Below, piece by piece: positions 35,620 through 46,639 of a DNA stretch of 64,000 bases (its first letter is position 1; the number at the start of each line of letters is the position of its first letter). Origin of the DNA: Inia geoffrensis (lineage: Eukaryota; Chordata; Mammalia; Artiodactyla; Iniidae); contig CM070919.1 in NCBI GenBank assembly GCA_036417435.1, positions 35,084,318 to 35,148,317 on the forward strand, given 5' to 3'. A model generated the notes under the pieces. The model did no database searches. It saw only the letters and a list, made by a program, of their open reading frames with translations, and was not told where the DNA came from. The translations under genes and the position numbers were made by a program.

Positions 35620-36095
35620 GGCTAAGTTGTGTCCTCTGAAAAATCAAACATTGGAGTACTAACTTCTAATACCTTAGAATGTGATGGTATTTAGAGATAG
35701 TCAAGTAAGAACAAGGCCATTACAGCGGGCCCTAATTCAAGGTAACTGCTCTCCTTATAAAGAAGAAGTTTGAACACAAATTTGGTACAGAAGGAAGACC
35801 AGGTGGAGACACAGGGAGAAGATGGGCGCCGGCAAGCCAGGGAGAGGGGCCTCAAGAAACCAGCCCTGCAAGCCAGGGAGAGGGACCTCAGAAGAAACCA
35901 GCCCTGCAAGCCAGGGAGAGGGGCCTCAGAAGAAACTAGCCCTACAAGCCAGGGAGAGGGGCCTCAGAAGAAACTAACCCTGCCTCTCCCTTGATCTAGA
36001 AATTCTAGCCTCCAGAATTGTGAGCCAGTACATCTCTGTTTAAGCCATTCTGTCTTCAGTGCTTTGTTACAGTAGCCCCAGCTGACTAATATGAT
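35620..36095 (+). repeat. MLT1-type MaLR LTR with internal 38-bp tandem repeat
   Basis: Sense LTR: 'gggctaagttgtgtcctctg', 'cttagaatgtgatggtattt', 'gcgggccctaattcaaggta', 'agacacagggagaagatggg', 'ctagcctccagaattgtgag', 'ctgtttaagccattctgtct', ending 'cagctgactaatatga'. The segment normally present once (gccaaggagagaggcctcag) is repeated four times at 35833-35982. Confidence 0.85.
35833..35982 (+). repeat. Four-copy 38-bp minisatellite
   Basis: Copies at 35833-35868 (36 bp), 35869-35906, 35907-35944 and 35945-35982, unit starting CAAGCCAGGGAGAGGGGCCT. Copies differ by only one to three changes. The unit length is not a multiple of three, so the 74-codon frame across it is not meaningful. Confidence 0.95.
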
Positions 36096-36149
36096 CATCG
36101 TCTCTCAAACCCATATCCCTACCATGTTCATTAAAACTCTTTGTTTGTT

Positions 36150-36245
36150 TGCCCTCATTCGTAGCACTTAGCACACGCCAGGAATGAATCTAAGCACTCT
36201 TCCTGTACTCGTTACTTCTGAGCGATGCTCTGAGCACAGGTAGTT
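36150..36245 (-). repeat. Possible MIR 3' scrap, antisense
   Basis: 'gtagcacttagcacacgcca' and 'gaatgaatctaagcactctt' resemble reverse-complement MIR end sequence. Weak. Confidence 0.35.
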
Positions 36246-36500
36246 CAGCTCCAGCATCTGTCCTCAGCTCTGGGCTCTGCTGGTTTCGTGACCTCAGGTG
36301 TGGCCTCCATCTCTCTTTTCATGTTTAAACCAGTGCCCTTGTCCAGCGGTCCTTTTTAGCTCACTGATGAATCTTAAAACACTTGTTTGCAGTGTTTGTT
36401 GTAACTTGCAGCCCAAGCTATGACAAAAGTAAATTATCAACAATTTTTTTAAATCTTTTGTTTTTCTTATCTCTCTGCCTTTGACTTTATGGGCTTCCCT

Positions 36501-36716
36501 TTTTTTTCTTGTTTTTTTTTTTTTTTCTTTTTTTTGCGGTATGCGGGCCTCTCACTGTTGTGGTCTCTCCCATTGCGGAGCACAGGCTCCGGACGCACAG
36601 GCTCAGCGGCCATGCATGGCTCACGCTCCACGGCATGTGGGACCCTCCCGGACCGGGGCACGAACCTGCGTCCCCTGCATCGGCAGGCGGATACTCAACC
36701 GCTGCGCCGCCAGGCA
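36501..36716 (-). mobile_element. CHR-type SINE, short form, antisense, head truncated
   Basis: T-rich tail, then 'gcgggcctctcactgttgtg', 'gctccggacgcacaggctca', 'cggcatgtgggaccctcccg', 'cctgcatcggcaggcggata', 'gctgcgccgccaggc'. The last bases of the SINE head (gaagccc on plus) are missing and no TSD is found, so the edge was probably deleted after insertion. Confidence 0.9.
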
Positions 36717-36951
36717 GTCACCTGTCCGAATTCTGTTTAAATCCCAGCTCATTGGCCTCCTCTTCCCGCCAGAGTTTCCTCTCCCTCCAGTAAAATGCTT
36801 TGTTAGTTCTTTGGGCCACACGTACACACTTGCACACATGCACATTATAATTTCCACATATGTCTGGCAAAACAAGGTTACTAGCTCTTTCAGGTTATAA
36901 GCTGTATGTTACGCATATTGGTGTTTTTCACACTCTAATGCTCTGATCGTT

Positions 36952-37333
36952 ATATTAGTTTGTAGGGCTGCCATAACAAAATACCACAGACTGAGTGACT
37001 TAAACAACAGAGATTTATTGTCTCACAGTTCTGGAGGCTGGAAGTCCAAGATCAAGGTGTTGGCTAGTTTGGCTTTTCCTGAGGCCTCTCTCTCTGGCTT
37101 GCAGAAGGCCATCTTCCCTCTGTGTCCTCACATGGCCTTTCCTCTGGGCACTCAAATTTGTGGTGTCACTCCCTCTCCATATAAGGTCACTAGATATAGT
37201 GGATTAGGGCCCCAGCCTTATGACCTCATTTAACGTTAATTACCATTTTAAAGGCCCTATCTCCAAATATAGTTGCATTGGGAGTGAGGGCTTTAGCATA
37301 TGAATGGGGGGATACAATTCAATCCATAGCAAT
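36952..37333 (-). repeat. MLT1-type MaLR LTR, antisense
   Basis: Plus strand: 'tagtttgtagggctgccata', 'acaaaataccacagactgag', 'gtctcacagttctggaggct', 'gtggattagggccccagcct', 'tatgacctcatttaacgtta', ending 'gatacaattcaatccatagc'. Lies 0.9 kb from the sense LTR at 35620. Confidence 0.88.
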
Positions 37334-37775
37334 CACAGAAAGCATTTAAGAGTATTTGTTTAACTTAATGCTGATCAGTTGTAGGGTGTGGTGTGCCGGT
37401 ACATGTTTAACAGCCAGCACTGGGGGTAGCTCTGATTTGTAGTGTTTTCTGTTTTCCCTGTTGCAAGTACATCCACCATGTTGGAACTCAGGCTATCAAT
37501 GTGCCAACTGGCTTGCAGTTTTAGCATCCACCCCAGTGATCCAGTTTGAATGGGTACCAGTGGTCCACTGACTTATACCAGGGTCTTTCAGGGCTGTTGG
37601 TTAAAAAAAAAAAGGTGGGTGGCGGGAGGAGGTATGAGGTGTGCTGTGTTTATTTTTTTTACTTCCTTGTTCATCCCCAAAATGGAGCCTCCAGCTTAGA
37701 AATCAAACTGCGTTAGGGGGAAAGAAGTTAGATTACTTACAAATCTAAGTCTGTAGGCCAAAATTCAGACTTGCT
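37334..37775. other. Unannotated DNA
   Basis: Moderate GC with an A11 then GGTGGGTGGCGGGAGG tract near 37604-37630. May be an old repeat; none recognised. Confidence 0.4.
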
Positions 37776-37779
37776 ATGG

Positions 37780-37965
37780 GAGCTGTGTTTCAGATGATGC
37801 TTATCTTTGCTTGGGCGCCCATTAAAGTTGAAAACTGATAAGTTGTCACCTCACAAGGTGACATTTGAATGGGCAGCACATTAAATTAAGTCATTAAAAA
37901 TTGAATCCCCAGTAGGCAGCTTGATCATTACAATTAAACCAAGCAGTTCAAGTAAAGCCTAACCC
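37780..37965. promoter_or_regulatory. Candidate conserved noncoding block
   Basis: Repeat-free DNA dense in ATTA cores: 'cccattaaag', 'cacattaaattaagtcatta' and 'atcattacaattaaacc'. A perfect palindromic hairpin sits at 37844-37863. The pattern fits a homeodomain-bound element but is unproven. Confidence 0.22.
37844..37863. repeat. Perfect 8-bp inverted repeat, 4-nt loop
   Basis: TGTCACCT (37844-37851), loop CACA, AGGTGACA (37856-37863). The half sites resemble T-box or nuclear-receptor half sites. Confidence 0.6.
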
Positions 37966-38120
37966 AATCAGTAATGCTACTTTTAAATGCTTTGTGTGTT
38001 TTGATAAGTTGTTCATTGGGAAAAATTTCCATTTAGCACAAATAAAATAAATGCACCCCTCAAAGAAGCACATTTTTAAATTTTCTAAACATTGTTCCTC
38101 ACTAGTGTGCAATATATACT

Positions 38121-38420
38121 CAGACGTTACTGAGAAAAAGAATGTGATACTGTACGTAACGCTTTGTGTAGTCATTGATCCAGAAATACACTCTGTAATA
38201 GTTTGATGTGGCTTGAATGCCTTGACCAATGTAAGGGTGGTATAAAGGTTATCAGTTACGGCAGACATCACTGAAAACATGCATATGGACATAATGCTTT
38301 GTGCAGGCATCACTGACCCAGAAAGTCCCGTTGTAATAATTTTGTGTCCCCTGAAGGGTTTAATCAATACAGTCCAGAGTGTAAAGGTTATCAATTACTG
38401 CAGGCATCACTGAGGAGACT
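38121..38420. repeat. Diverged tandem repeat with a period of about 140 bp
   Basis: Units start at 38121 (cagacgttactg), 38262 (cagacatcactg) and 38401 (caggcatcactg), giving periods of 141 and 139 bp. Both full units end with 'aaaggttatcagttac' or 'aaaggttatcaattac' and share 'aatgctttgtg' or 'aacgctttgtg'. The motif recurs inside units at 38169 and 38304. An antisense 148-codon open frame (37948-38394) runs through it with recognisable 47-residue internal repetition. Confidence 0.75.
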
Positions 38421-40135
38421 TCTGTTTTCAGTGATACTTACACGAACACTGTATGTATTCGTCAGCCACTCTCAGCTGCAGTTCCAGCTCCACACTCTAG
38501 CTACTGGCCTTCAGCCAGGTGGATTTCACAGCTCTCTAGTTGCTTTTACTTGCAAGAATATGACGGCTTCTGCCAGATACTGACCCTGCAGTAGGGCCTC
38601 CTCAGCTACAAAGAATAGTTACCATAGCTCTTCCAATGGAAGTATAAAGGTTGTGTGTGATCTCTTCGTTGGAGTCCTTCATTTACAGCATTTTTAAATG
38701 TATTAAAACACTTCATATGTAAGTGCTGGCATTATATTAAGTCACTGAGGATTGTCAATATATTTGTAAGTTGTACACATTTTATACATATATATAAAAT
38801 ATGCGTGTATACCCTAATTCAGGTGTGGGGTTTTGAAACAAGTGTTTACATTCTAAAAAGGAGTTCGAAATGGCTTCACGTTAATAATCTCATATACCAT
38901 GGAACTGTCAAGATATTTTTGTTTCTCAAAATTTTCAGCATGGTAAAATAGCTTGAAAATACATCAACTGGGGTTAGACTCATTCCAGATGGGAATCAAT
39001 CAATATTCCTTGATTTTGTGGGTCAACGGACCTCAGATTTTTCCTTGTACCTGACATTCCTCTGTTAGAGAATTATTATCTCACAGGTTATCTTCCATTA
39101 AAATAGAACCCTTGCTCGTCACTATTTGAAGATATCAGCACCTGCCTAAGTTCTTTTGTACAGTTAAATGTATCCGATTCTTTCTAAGTGATGGCTGGTG
39201 GTGGCTGAAGGGAGGTTTTGATTGGATTAGGGAGGTGGGGTAAAAATACTAAAAAAGTACTGACAGAGAAATCTGTGGTGGAGGGTTCTCATTAGCCAGA
39301 CAGTATTAGAAGTATTATAAGACTACCTCTGTAAGAGTGGTACAGTCACTTTATAATATTTAAAGTCTCTGCTGTGTAAGTTCAGTCATTGCTTTGCGCA
39401 TGTGCTGTCTCTCTCACAGACACACACACACATATACAGCACTAAGCATCTGTGTTCTTCAAAGCTAGGAAGGAAAGTGAAATACATGTCACAGACAATG
39501 ATGGTAACTGTTATATTTCCGGGTTTCTCTTGATGTAGTTGCATATACAGACATATAAAAACTTTAAATACATCCCTCATGGAAGCACTCTAGCTATCTT
39601 CTCAAACCATTGGTATAAAGGGACCGTGTTTCTGGAGTTTATGGTTGAAAGAATGAGTATTTTACAATATAGTGGGTTTGATAAAAGTCATTAGCCTAAT
39701 TACCACTTTAATTTACTGTTTCCTCCCTCCCTCTCCATCTTTCTGTTCTCTCCACCCCTCTCATTCTGTCTTCAAGTACCGTTCACCCTCACACACTTGT
39801 TTTTTATGCAGCTTGCTAGGATATATTGTCTCTAATTCTCTTGCACTTCACTCCAGATGTAACTTTTACTTTTTTATTGTCCTCATGCCATTCATTTTCC
39901 TCAACTAGGAAAATGCTTTATGAATTGAGGCTTTTGTACTTGACTGTGGAGACAATTCGTCACTCCTTGAAGCTTAGGGTGTAACTGAATATAATGTAGA
40001 AAATTCAGTAAGTTTGACACCAAATAATATATGTTAGTGTTCAGTCCCTTCAATTTGATCCTGTTTAGGATTAAAAGAGTGAAAGGAAGCACAATAAATT
40101 GTAATAACTTATGAAGAGTAAGACTATATGTCGTA
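38421..40135. other. Unannotated DNA
   Basis: Only short frames (64-79 codons) and a short (AC)n at 39418. No gene or clear repeat found. Confidence 0.5.
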
Positions 40136-40164
40136 ACTGTATAAACTTAGCAGTAATTGATTTG

Positions 40165-40450
40165 CTGAACTCTTCTGTGACGTGGGGAGCTGCCATGACT
40201 TTAAAGCCTGGCTTCCACCTTTACAGCAGGTGACCTCATTCGCATAACTTCAGTTCTCTCCTTGGTAATACGGAGTATAATGGAAACAGGAATAGGGTGG
40301 TTCATTTTCTAACAACACTTCCACCTGAAATGATCAGTCTGAACAAACCATTGGGCATCCCATTCTTCTAACTGGTCCTTGGCTTGTGGTAAACCGTGAT
40401 AAATGTTGGCTATTATTATCATTGAAATAATTATTATTATCTGAGAAATC
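40165..40450 (+). repeat. Possible MIR pieces
   Basis: 'tttaaagcctggcttccacc', 'ggtgacctcattcgcataac', 'ggtaatacggagtataatgg' and, after a gap, 'gtgataaatgttggctatta' resemble decayed MIR core and 3' end. Confidence 0.4.
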
Positions 40451-41090
40451 AAAATTGTATATTTTTCATTTTCTCCTTTTATTTGAAGTAACAAACCTTG
40501 GTGACAGAACTATCTAGATCTTGATTCACAGATTTTATTTTTGGCTAACTTATAATGGAAATAAAGTCCCCTTTGTTAGCTCTTGTTGAATTTGTAAATA
40601 CAATTAGGTGAGATCCATTTTGTTAAGAGCTAACAGATCCAACGGAAAGCAAGTATTTATTGAAGAAATAAATAAGATAGTATATCCAGTTCATCCCAGT
40701 TCATAAATGCCTGACTTCTTAAGGACTCAGTTCATATTGTACAATGTCACTCAGTCTGCTATGGAAGAAGCAAAGGTCAGTGTCGCAGTGGCCGTGCATC
40801 CATTTCTAAGGTAACCTGTAGTGTGAGGATACTGGCTGTGTCTGCTATGAATCTGCTCATATTTCCCGGTGGTGAGTTTACATATTTTCTCTATGAGAAA
40901 AAAAGTACATTGAGTTTCTGATGCTATGTATAGTCAAAATCTTTTGTCATTGGAAAATTTCCCCCTTTATTCCTTGTAAGATCCAGTGTGTAATATAAAT
41001 GCTCGACAATATTTCCTTCAGAAATATTCTTCATAAAAATAAAATCATTACATTTGGGGATTAATATTAATAAACTGTCTTTGAATGTAG
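40451..41090. other. Unannotated DNA
   Basis: AT-rich. No gene or repeat recognised. Confidence 0.5.
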
Positions 41091-41094
41091 TTTT

Positions 41095-41455
41095 TTGTTT
41101 TTTTCTAATGTATCCTTATTGGAGTGTAATTGCTTTACAATGTTGTGTTAGTTTTTGCTGTATGACAAAGTGAATCAGCTATACGTATACATATCTCCCC
41201 ATATCCTCTCCCTCTTGCGTCTCCCTCCCACCCTCCCTACCCCACCCCTCTAGGTGGTCACAAAGCACCGAGCTGATCTCCCTGTGCTATGCGGCTGCTT
41301 CTGTCTATTTTACGTTTGGTCGTGTATATATGTCCATGCCACTCTCTCACTTAGCCCCAGCTCCCCTGCTGCCCCCCATCCTCAAGTCCACTCTCTATGT
41401 CTGTGTCTTTGTTCCTGCCCTGCCACTAGGCTCATCAGCACCATAAGACCCATAT
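41095..41455 (-). mobile_element. L1 3' UTR fragment, antisense, cetartiodactyl type
   Basis: Plus strand: 'tattggagtgtaattgcttt', 'acaatgttgtgttagttttt', 'aaagtgaatcagctatacgt', 'ctctaggtggtcacaaagca', 'ccgagctgatctccctgtgc', the reverse complement of the L1 3' end seen in sense at 50673-50812. 5'-truncated; a 67-codon frame inside it is spurious. Confidence 0.9.
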
Positions 41456-42185
41456 AGTAAGCGTTCAGTACATAAATGCTCAACATTTATATCTTTTCTT
41501 TTTCATCGACGGTGGCTAAGCAAATCCATTATGATAATGCCTCCAATCATCTCTCTATATTCTGTGTTTATGTTAAAAACCAGTCAGTTTTCACTGTTCC
41601 CTTTTATCTGTAAACATAGATCCTATTATTTTTCTTTCTTTACAAGCCTTTTCTTACAAAATCAGCACTTTTTTGTCACATATACTTCCATTATATTTGT
41701 CAAAAAATACCTGTAGCCAGGATAAGGTAAATTGGTAGCATTAACAAAACATTCCTTAGTGTGCTATGTGATGATCCACATTATTGGTGCAGTTGCAGTG
41801 AGTTCTCATCTTGTTCTACACCCCACAGAGCTCCCACTGACATCTGAGGACATTCAGCTTTCCCGTGTGCTCTGTACTCCGCCTCATTCTTCTTTTGGAT
41901 ATAGGTCAGCCCCATCCCATAGTTCTTACAGCAATCGAGTGTTTTGATGTTACGTGATTTCTGCAGTATTTTTTTGTGGAATCTTTGTATATGCAGGCAT
42001 GTACCAAGAAATGGAATTTTCTCCTATTTTTTTCCACCATGACTATAGGGGGTTCAGCTAAGGGAGAAAACATTTGCCTTTGGCCCCCATAGGTGTGATG
42101 AAAATTAGTAGCTTTTCAAGATGGTTTACTAGATAATGAATACTTTACATACAAGCTCTGTTGATCTGTCCTGGGTGTTAAATGT
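41456..42185. other. Unannotated DNA
   Basis: A short L2/MIR-like tail may lie at 41457-41490 ('agtaagcgttcagtacataa'). Otherwise nothing. Confidence 0.45.
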
Positions 42186-42189
42186 GAAT

Positions 42190-42260
42190 TATTGAATCTA
42201 CAATATCCAGCATAAGGCCAGAATGTCATAAAGCATCTCAATAAGTGTTAGTTAAGGTTA
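42190..42260 (+). repeat. Possible L2 3' tail
   Basis: 'atccagcataaggccagaat' and 'catctcaataagtgttagtt' resemble an L2 or MIR terminus. Short. Confidence 0.4.
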
Positions 42261-42654
42261 AACTACATCATAATGATGAGAGAAGCATGAAAGGGACCAA
42301 TCCTGGTAGACCGTAGTCTTCACCCTCCAGTCTCAGTCTCAGTTGATGAATTTAGTGGGAAGCCATCCTTAAAGAGGAGAATGAGTAGGGAAGCAGGAAT
42401 CCCTGTAATGAAATGCTTCTATCTTTCATTAGGGTATATAAAAAAAGCACATATGATGATGGATATTTGGTCCTATAATGATTCTTTGGATATTCTAAAA
42501 AGATTCATCTGCTACATGCAGGAGAAACACATGCGCAAGTACTCTCAAAGAGTATAAGCAACAGACTTCAGTTCTTTGTTAAGTAAAAGATTAAAATTAT
42601 GGCCAAAATAAACTTTAGGATTACATAAGTACTTAAAATGCTTTTCAGAGAAAA

Positions 42655-42830
42655 GCAATTTTGGTGTCATAATATCTAGGTTTAAATCCTAGCTCTGATA
42701 TTTCCTTGTTGTTTACTCTCAAGCTAATTACTTAAATATGTCTCAGTTTCCTCATCAGTGAAACAGGAATAATAAAAACACCTACTTGAGAAAGGATTGC
42801 TAGAGCTAAATTATATAAGATTTGAACTTT
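42655..42830 (+). repeat. MIR SINE fragment
   Basis: 'taggtttaaatcctagctct', 'caagctaattacttaaatat', 'gtctcagtttcctcatcagt' and 'gaaacaggaataataaaaac' match MIR in order. Confidence 0.85.
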
Positions 42831-43555
42831 TAATAAATAATGACACATGAGCAACCCAACACATATTTGCTGTGAAGTATTGGGGTGGAGACAGATAAAT
42901 TCCACAGTAAACACTTGCTCAAGTCTTTGGACTGAATCATCCTAGGAGGTAAAGTTGTACAAGTTCTGGCTGGCAGTTTTTTGTGTCTCACAACTAATGA
43001 AACACAAATTCAATAAAATCTTACCTGGATGTCTTCAGCAGAGTTCTAAGTCAGCATGAATGCTTGTTTATTACGTGAGTAAGGCCTGAGCGTCCTGTCT
43101 TTTTGGAAGCCTTGCCATTTAAGTTAATCATGCTTTCAGTCTTGAAATTATCTTAAAAAAATTCCCCATCCATTCTTAGTTGACAGTAGGAAATCTGATC
43201 ATCCTGATTTTATGAACTTGCCTTATTTCCTCAGTAAGAAGAATGCAGATAAATATTTTGTTATTCCCAGTAGCATGAAATGCTCTGCCTCAAAACCTCA
43301 TTCTCTTGGTCAGGTGGCCAGATAGGAGACTGACATTTTTTAATGCACTGGAAGGATGTGATGTTTAACTAGGCTGACAGAGGATTGGATAAGGCCTGGT
43401 TATTTGAACAGCTGGTAGATGTGACCACGATAAACACTGCTTCCGTGATTGCGCCTCTGTATCTAATGCACTAGGGAGAGATGCTGTCCATCAAGGGCAT
43501 TCCGGAGCACGTGTCAGAATGACCCCTGTGATTGGTTCTTTAGCCCTTTTCAGAT
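42831..43555. other. Unannotated DNA
   Basis: Nothing recognised. Confidence 0.5.
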
Positions 43556-43860
43556 ACAGCATTTGATGTGCATATTACAGCATAACAAACATCGTTGTTA
43601 AAATAGCACTGATTTTTAATTTTTATAGAGTGATAATTATTTTAAAAAGCTAGGATTCTTTCTTCCTTCTCTCATTCTCCAGAGCATTTGTTTCTCGTGC
43701 TTTGTAATATTTTTAATAAAGGTGTAAAACACTATGTGCAGTGATTGAAATCTGCTTACATTTTTGCATGATAATGGATATTTGCATGAGCCCTTTTCTA
43801 GTAACCACGGGTCATAGCTGTAGAAACGCGCATTGAATAGCTCTCATGGGGCAGGGTAAA
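43556..43860. promoter_or_regulatory. Candidate conserved noncoding block with paired octamer sites
   Basis: Repeat-free AT-rich DNA with TTTGCAT at 43763-43769 and the POU octamer ATTTGCAT at 43780-43787, separated by 'gataatgg', plus 'gtgataattattt' upstream. Function inferred from motifs only. Confidence 0.22.
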
Positions 43861-44730
43861 GGGGGGAAACTCTTGTGTGGGAGCCCCTAGGGTCCCTTCT
43901 ATAGTCCACTCACTGTTAATGTGCTAAATAGTGGAAAGGGGAGAAGGGGAGGATTGCGCTTAAATGACTTTTATGTATAATTGTGAATTTTCTCTCTTCT
44001 TTGTCACTTTCTGTATCAATTGCTTGGAAGGGAAAAGAAAGAGGACTGTAATGCTAGAAGTGGAGCACTCTTCCCTAACTCTCCCATCTCCCTCTCCAGC
44101 GTGGAAAGCAGAAATCCGACAGGGTAAAGCGTGGGGGACGGACAAGTTGTATCACTTTTGAATCGCTGGACACGGTAGAAAGGATTATACTGCCTCCCAT
44201 TTTTGAGTTCAAAAATAGGTCCTTTGTTCAAAAAGGTATTATTGTGAATTTACTACGTGTAAGACTCCCGCGGCTACAGAGTCTAGTCTTTGTGGAAAAT
44301 AGAAGGTGTGGTTCTGTGTTCCAGTTAATTTATAATACTACTAATACTAATAAAAGGATCAGATAGAACACGTAAGTCTATGGATGGTTTTCATAGAGTT
44401 TCATGCTTACATATTTTAGATATGAGAGAAACAGGCAGTTTGGAGGCAGCCAGTAATGATATACATGAAAGCACAAAATGGGAAAGTATACGTAACAAAT
44501 GATAAATGCTATTGATAAAAATTAACTATTCCTTTTAAGGGGAATACCCTAGGTAGATAAGATACAAAATGTATGTTAAACCAGTTTTGCCTAACTCCTT
44601 ATTGAAAGATTTTTATCGTAGACAATATGGTCACATATTCTTGCCCACCCTAGTTGTACCTGTACCCTTGTACAGGATCAGTGAATTCTGTGCGAGAGAT
44701 GATAGGTCCGTTTAAAGTCTGAAGGCTAAC
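43861..44730. other. Unannotated DNA
   Basis: Overlapping frames of 61-71 codons at 43960-44231 lack motifs. No repeat recognised. Confidence 0.5.
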
Positions 44731-44735
44731 ATATC

Positions 44736-45097
44736 AAAAGACAGTGTGTTCGGGCTTCCCTGGTGGCGCAATGGTTAAGAATCCGCCTGCCAGTGCAGGG
44801 GACACGGGTTTGAGCCGTGGTCCAGGAAGATCCCACATGCCGCAGAGCGGCTAAGCCCGTGCGCCACAACTTCTGAGCCTGCGCTCTAGAGCCCGTGTGC
44901 CACAACTACTGAGCCTGTGCTCTAGAGCCCGCGAGCCACAACTACTGAGCCCGTGTACCTAGAGCCCATGCTCTGCAACAAGAGAAGCCCCCACTCGCTG
45001 CAGCTAGAGAAAAGCCCCCACACAGCAACGAAGACCCAACTCAGCCAAAAATAAATAAAGTAAATAAATTTATTAAAAAAAAAAAAAAGATGATGTG
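44736..45097 (+). mobile_element. CHR-type SINE, long form, with imperfect TSD
   Basis: Body from 44752: gggcttccctggtggcgcaa, 'aagaatccgcctgccagtgc', box B 'gggtttgagccgtggtccag', then three near-tandem 'cacaactactgagcc' type modules, 'gcaacaagagaagcc', 'aacgaagacccaactcagcc' and an A tail to about 45088. Flanks AAAAGACAGTGTG (44736-44748) and AAAAGATGATGTG (45085-45097) look like a diverged TSD. Confidence 0.93.
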
Positions 45098-46635
45098 CTA
45101 TCTGAACTGTGGATGTTCATCTTTACTGTGAGTCTAGTCAATGCAAGATAATACTGCCAGTCACTTGGGCTCTGGTGGGCTTTCACGTCTGGTGACAGTT
45201 CATTGTCCCTAACTCTCTATAAACTGAACACAGCCGTCTGCCTCCAAATCAAACGGACTGAAGAGTTTGTGGCGGAAGATGTTTGGGATCTGAGCCACTG
45301 TGCAAGGATCATTTACGAGAAAAGCGGTTCAGCAGAGTGTCTAGGAAAAGAGAATGTGGATTTAAGCTCATGCTTAGCTCAGCTGGAAGAATGTATTGTG
45401 GGGAAGGGGTAAAAGTTACTGAAGATGGCATCCTGGTTTTGGTGTCAGTTAGTCCTTATAAATAGAAGTAAAGTTTTTAGAGGTAAGACCAGGAATTTAA
45501 GAGCATATAGTTTATGTTAATAACTTAATGGATTTCCTGTCCTGTCACAGTATGTTTCTTATTTCTTTAGTTATTTACCGTCTAAAAACACGTTGAGTTG
45601 CTGTTCTGCCTTAGGTATTATCTTCTGTACCTCAAGGCCCTGTAATTCAAATCCGCGTTGTTATGGTGGTTCTCAGACTTATTCCATCCTTCTAGGTCTC
45701 TCTGTCTCTTAATATTTGAATAAAAATGTCCGAGCATCCCATTTCACACAGAGCGGAGAGCCCAGGGCCTTCCTTTCCCCCTTCATCCTACTTTACCCAG
45801 CCCTGCACACTGCCTCTGTTCCCTTGGTCAGAAGATGACTAAGACAAGACACTTCCAGATGTTCTGGTAATGCGGAAAGATAGTGCAGCAAATCAAAATA
45901 CGGGGAACTGCTTAAAATTCAAGTTTCATGTCGGAGTTCTCCCATTTACGGTATTCTGCCAATCAACCCCTTCACCCCAGTGACCCAACGATGTGATGAT
46001 TCCTTCTTGAATCCAACCCTAAATCTTCCTCAACTCTTCCTACCTCTCCCTCTTCCCAGGTCCGTGACCTCTGTCTCCAGAGCTGCACTTGGAAACTCAA
46101 TATTCTTCTGCTTCATTTTTCGGAACAAATTTGTCCTCTTAGGCATCCAGGCTGTGCTCAGAAGGGCTCCTCTTGTAAACCAAATGGCTCGTGCAGACTC
46201 ACCAATTCATTTCCTTAAAAAATAAACTGGAAATATATTTGTCCCTCCCCTCTGCCACCAAATAACTTGATTGTTTCTTTTTCCGTGTGTCTTTGTCCTA
46301 CTGAAAACACAATACCTCCCTCTGGCACAAGCCATCGCTTTCTTTCCCTGTTTCTTGAGGCCCCGGGGCGAGCTTTCATCTGCACTTGCTCGCTACTCCC
46401 ACCTACTGACTAGCTGCAGATTAAGGCAGTGTCTCACTGCATTCAGAGGACTAGTGAAATTGGTAGTTTCTTTTGCAAATGTCTTTCAGTCCTGCTGACA
46501 ATAGGAATATAGATAGGGACTAACAAATATAATAAGAGAAAATTATTAATAACTATTATTCCTCTGAAAAAAGAAAAACCCAAAAATATTCTGTGTCTCA
46601 AAAAAAGCCAGCTTTATATATATATATATAGGGCT
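45098..46635. other. Unannotated DNA
   Basis: Frames of 60-81 codons at 45203-45465 and 45980-46498 show no recognisable protein family. (TA)n of about eight units at 46615-46630. Confidence 0.5.
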
Positions 46636-46639
46636 TTGG

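Noticed and set aside
35770..35994. Repetitive Gln/Pro/Arg-rich open frame
   Set aside because: Produced by the 38-bp tandem array inside an LTR; the unit length is not a multiple of three.
36491..36500. gggcttccct just before an antisense CHR, like the start of a sense CHR
   Set aside because: Only ten bases match in a C/T-rich stretch, with no continuation; coincidence is the simpler reading.
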